Below the pieces are notes generated by a model. It saw only the letters and a program-made list of their open reading frames with translations. It did no database searches and was not told where the DNA came from. Shown here piece by piece: positions 63,617 to 64,000 of a stretch of DNA of 64,000 nucleotides (position 1 is the first letter of the stretch; each line of letters begins with the position of its first letter). Both the position numbers and the translations under genes were made by a program. The DNA is taken from the NCBI GenBank assembly GCA_016720075.1, contig JADJXW010000006.1, positions 136,501 through 200,500 on the forward strand. The letters are read 5' to 3'. The DNA comes from Pseudomonadota bacterium (GTDB lineage: Bacteria > Pseudomonadota > Gammaproteobacteria > Steroidobacterales > Steroidobacteraceae).

Positions 63617-64000
63617 TCAGCCCTGCAGAGTCTGCTTCGCCGCATCGACGATGCGCGCGACGCTGAGGATGTAACTGCGTTCCATCGCGAAGTAGGGCAT
63701 GACCGTATCGTAGCCGGTCACGCGCACCACCGGCGCCAGCAGGTCGTACAGCGCCTTCTCGGCCACCGTGGCGGCGATCTCGGCGCCCAGGCCCGCATTG
63801 CGCGCCGCCTCGTGCACGATCACCAGCCGGCCCGTGTGGCCCACGGATTCCAGGATGGTGTCGTGGTCGATGGGCGAGAGGCTGGAAAGATCGATGACCT
63901 CGCAGCTGATCTTCTCGTTCATCAGTTCATCGGCGGCGCGCAGCGTGTCGTGCACCATCGCGCCCCAGGTGACCAGTGTCACGTCGTCGCCCTCGCGCAG
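63617..64000 (-). CDS. 2-oxoacid dehydrogenase E1 component beta subunit, C-terminal part
   Basis: The last 127 residues of an E1-beta (pyruvate or branched-chain type), 5' end outside the window. Visible: LREGDDVTLVTWGAMVH, EVIDLSSLSPIDHDTILESV, RLVIVHEAARNAGLGAEIAA and VTGYDTVMPYF, the transketolase C-terminal domain. Six bp before E2, so the operon runs E1-beta then E2 with E1-alpha probably upstream. Confidence 0.9.
   Translation of the reverse strand: MREGDDVTLVTWGAMVHDTLRAADELMNEKISCEVIDLSSLSPIDHDTILESVGHTGRLVIVHEAARNAGLGAEIAATVAEKALYDLLAPVVRVTGYDTVMPYFAMERSYILSVARIVDAAKQTLQG

Overview
The window is a GC-rich, gene-dense chromosomal segment of a gammaproteobacterium. The evidence is the order zapA / 6S RNA / 5-formyl-THF cyclo-ligase with ygfB-pepP-ubiH-ubiI beside it, lnt near leuS-lptE, holA-nadD-rsfS-rlmH-maf-rng-nit-tldD, a Coq7-type ubiquinone hydroxylase, and a CRP whose helix-turn-helix resembles Vfr/Clp. 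The mix suggests something near Xanthomonadales, Nevskiales or Steroidobacterales; the species cannot be read from the sequence. I see no phage, insertion sequence, CRISPR array or plasmid module.

Layout. 1-10 kb: envelope genes (lnt, a lipoprotein DegP/DegQ protease behind a sigma-E-like promoter, lptE), leuS carrying a one-base frameshift, a small HExxH protein and a large periplasmic-propeller histidine kinase. 10-11.8 kb (minus): hinT, proline iminopeptidase, TonB-like C-terminal domain. 11.8-18.8 kb (plus): holA to tldD, a tightly overlapping housekeeping run. 18.8-23.5 kb (minus): a half-length darP, purE, purK, an AAA ATPase fused to an FHA domain, and an aldehyde dehydrogenase. 23.5-30.2 kb: pmbA, yihY, purC/djlA (divergent, start codons 7 bp apart), rpe, crp, coq7. 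30.3-33.2 kb: rplM-rpsI, tRNA-Gln(CTG) and, facing it, glnS. 33.3-40.3 kb: soluble three-PAS chemotaxis receptor, leuA with a candidate leader peptide, rpiA, a 16-residue Lys/Ala peptide gene with its own promoter and terminator, an EVE-domain gene, ygfA, 6S RNA, zapA and a small coiled-coil gene. 40.4-52.3 kb: ygfB-pepP-ubiH-ubiI, phhB, ispG, dgkA, a Deg7/Nma111-like protease, tsaC, an ornithine-type decarboxylase, an RraB-like protein.

52.3-62.4 kb is the accessory part. A 375-bp intergenic region holds two inverted copies of a hairpin repeat whose loops are conserved but whose long paired arms differ. After gst, gpmA and yggU comes a run of about ten uncharacterised genes: a rhodanese-like lipoprotein, a coiled-coil protein, two SHOCT membrane proteins, an M48-type protein with zinc ribbons and a lost zinc ligand, a very basic and a very acidic small protein, and secreted and membrane proteins. 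This is the best candidate in the window for an undescribed system. The right edge holds 2-oxoacid dehydrogenase E2 and part of E1-beta.

General features: many neighbours overlap by 4 nt (ATGA/GTGA). At least ten first genes have a TAnnnT-like hexamer only 6-9 nt before the start codon and no Shine-Dalgarno, suggesting leaderless transcripts. Four of ten convergent gene pairs share a CTAG that supplies both stop codons.
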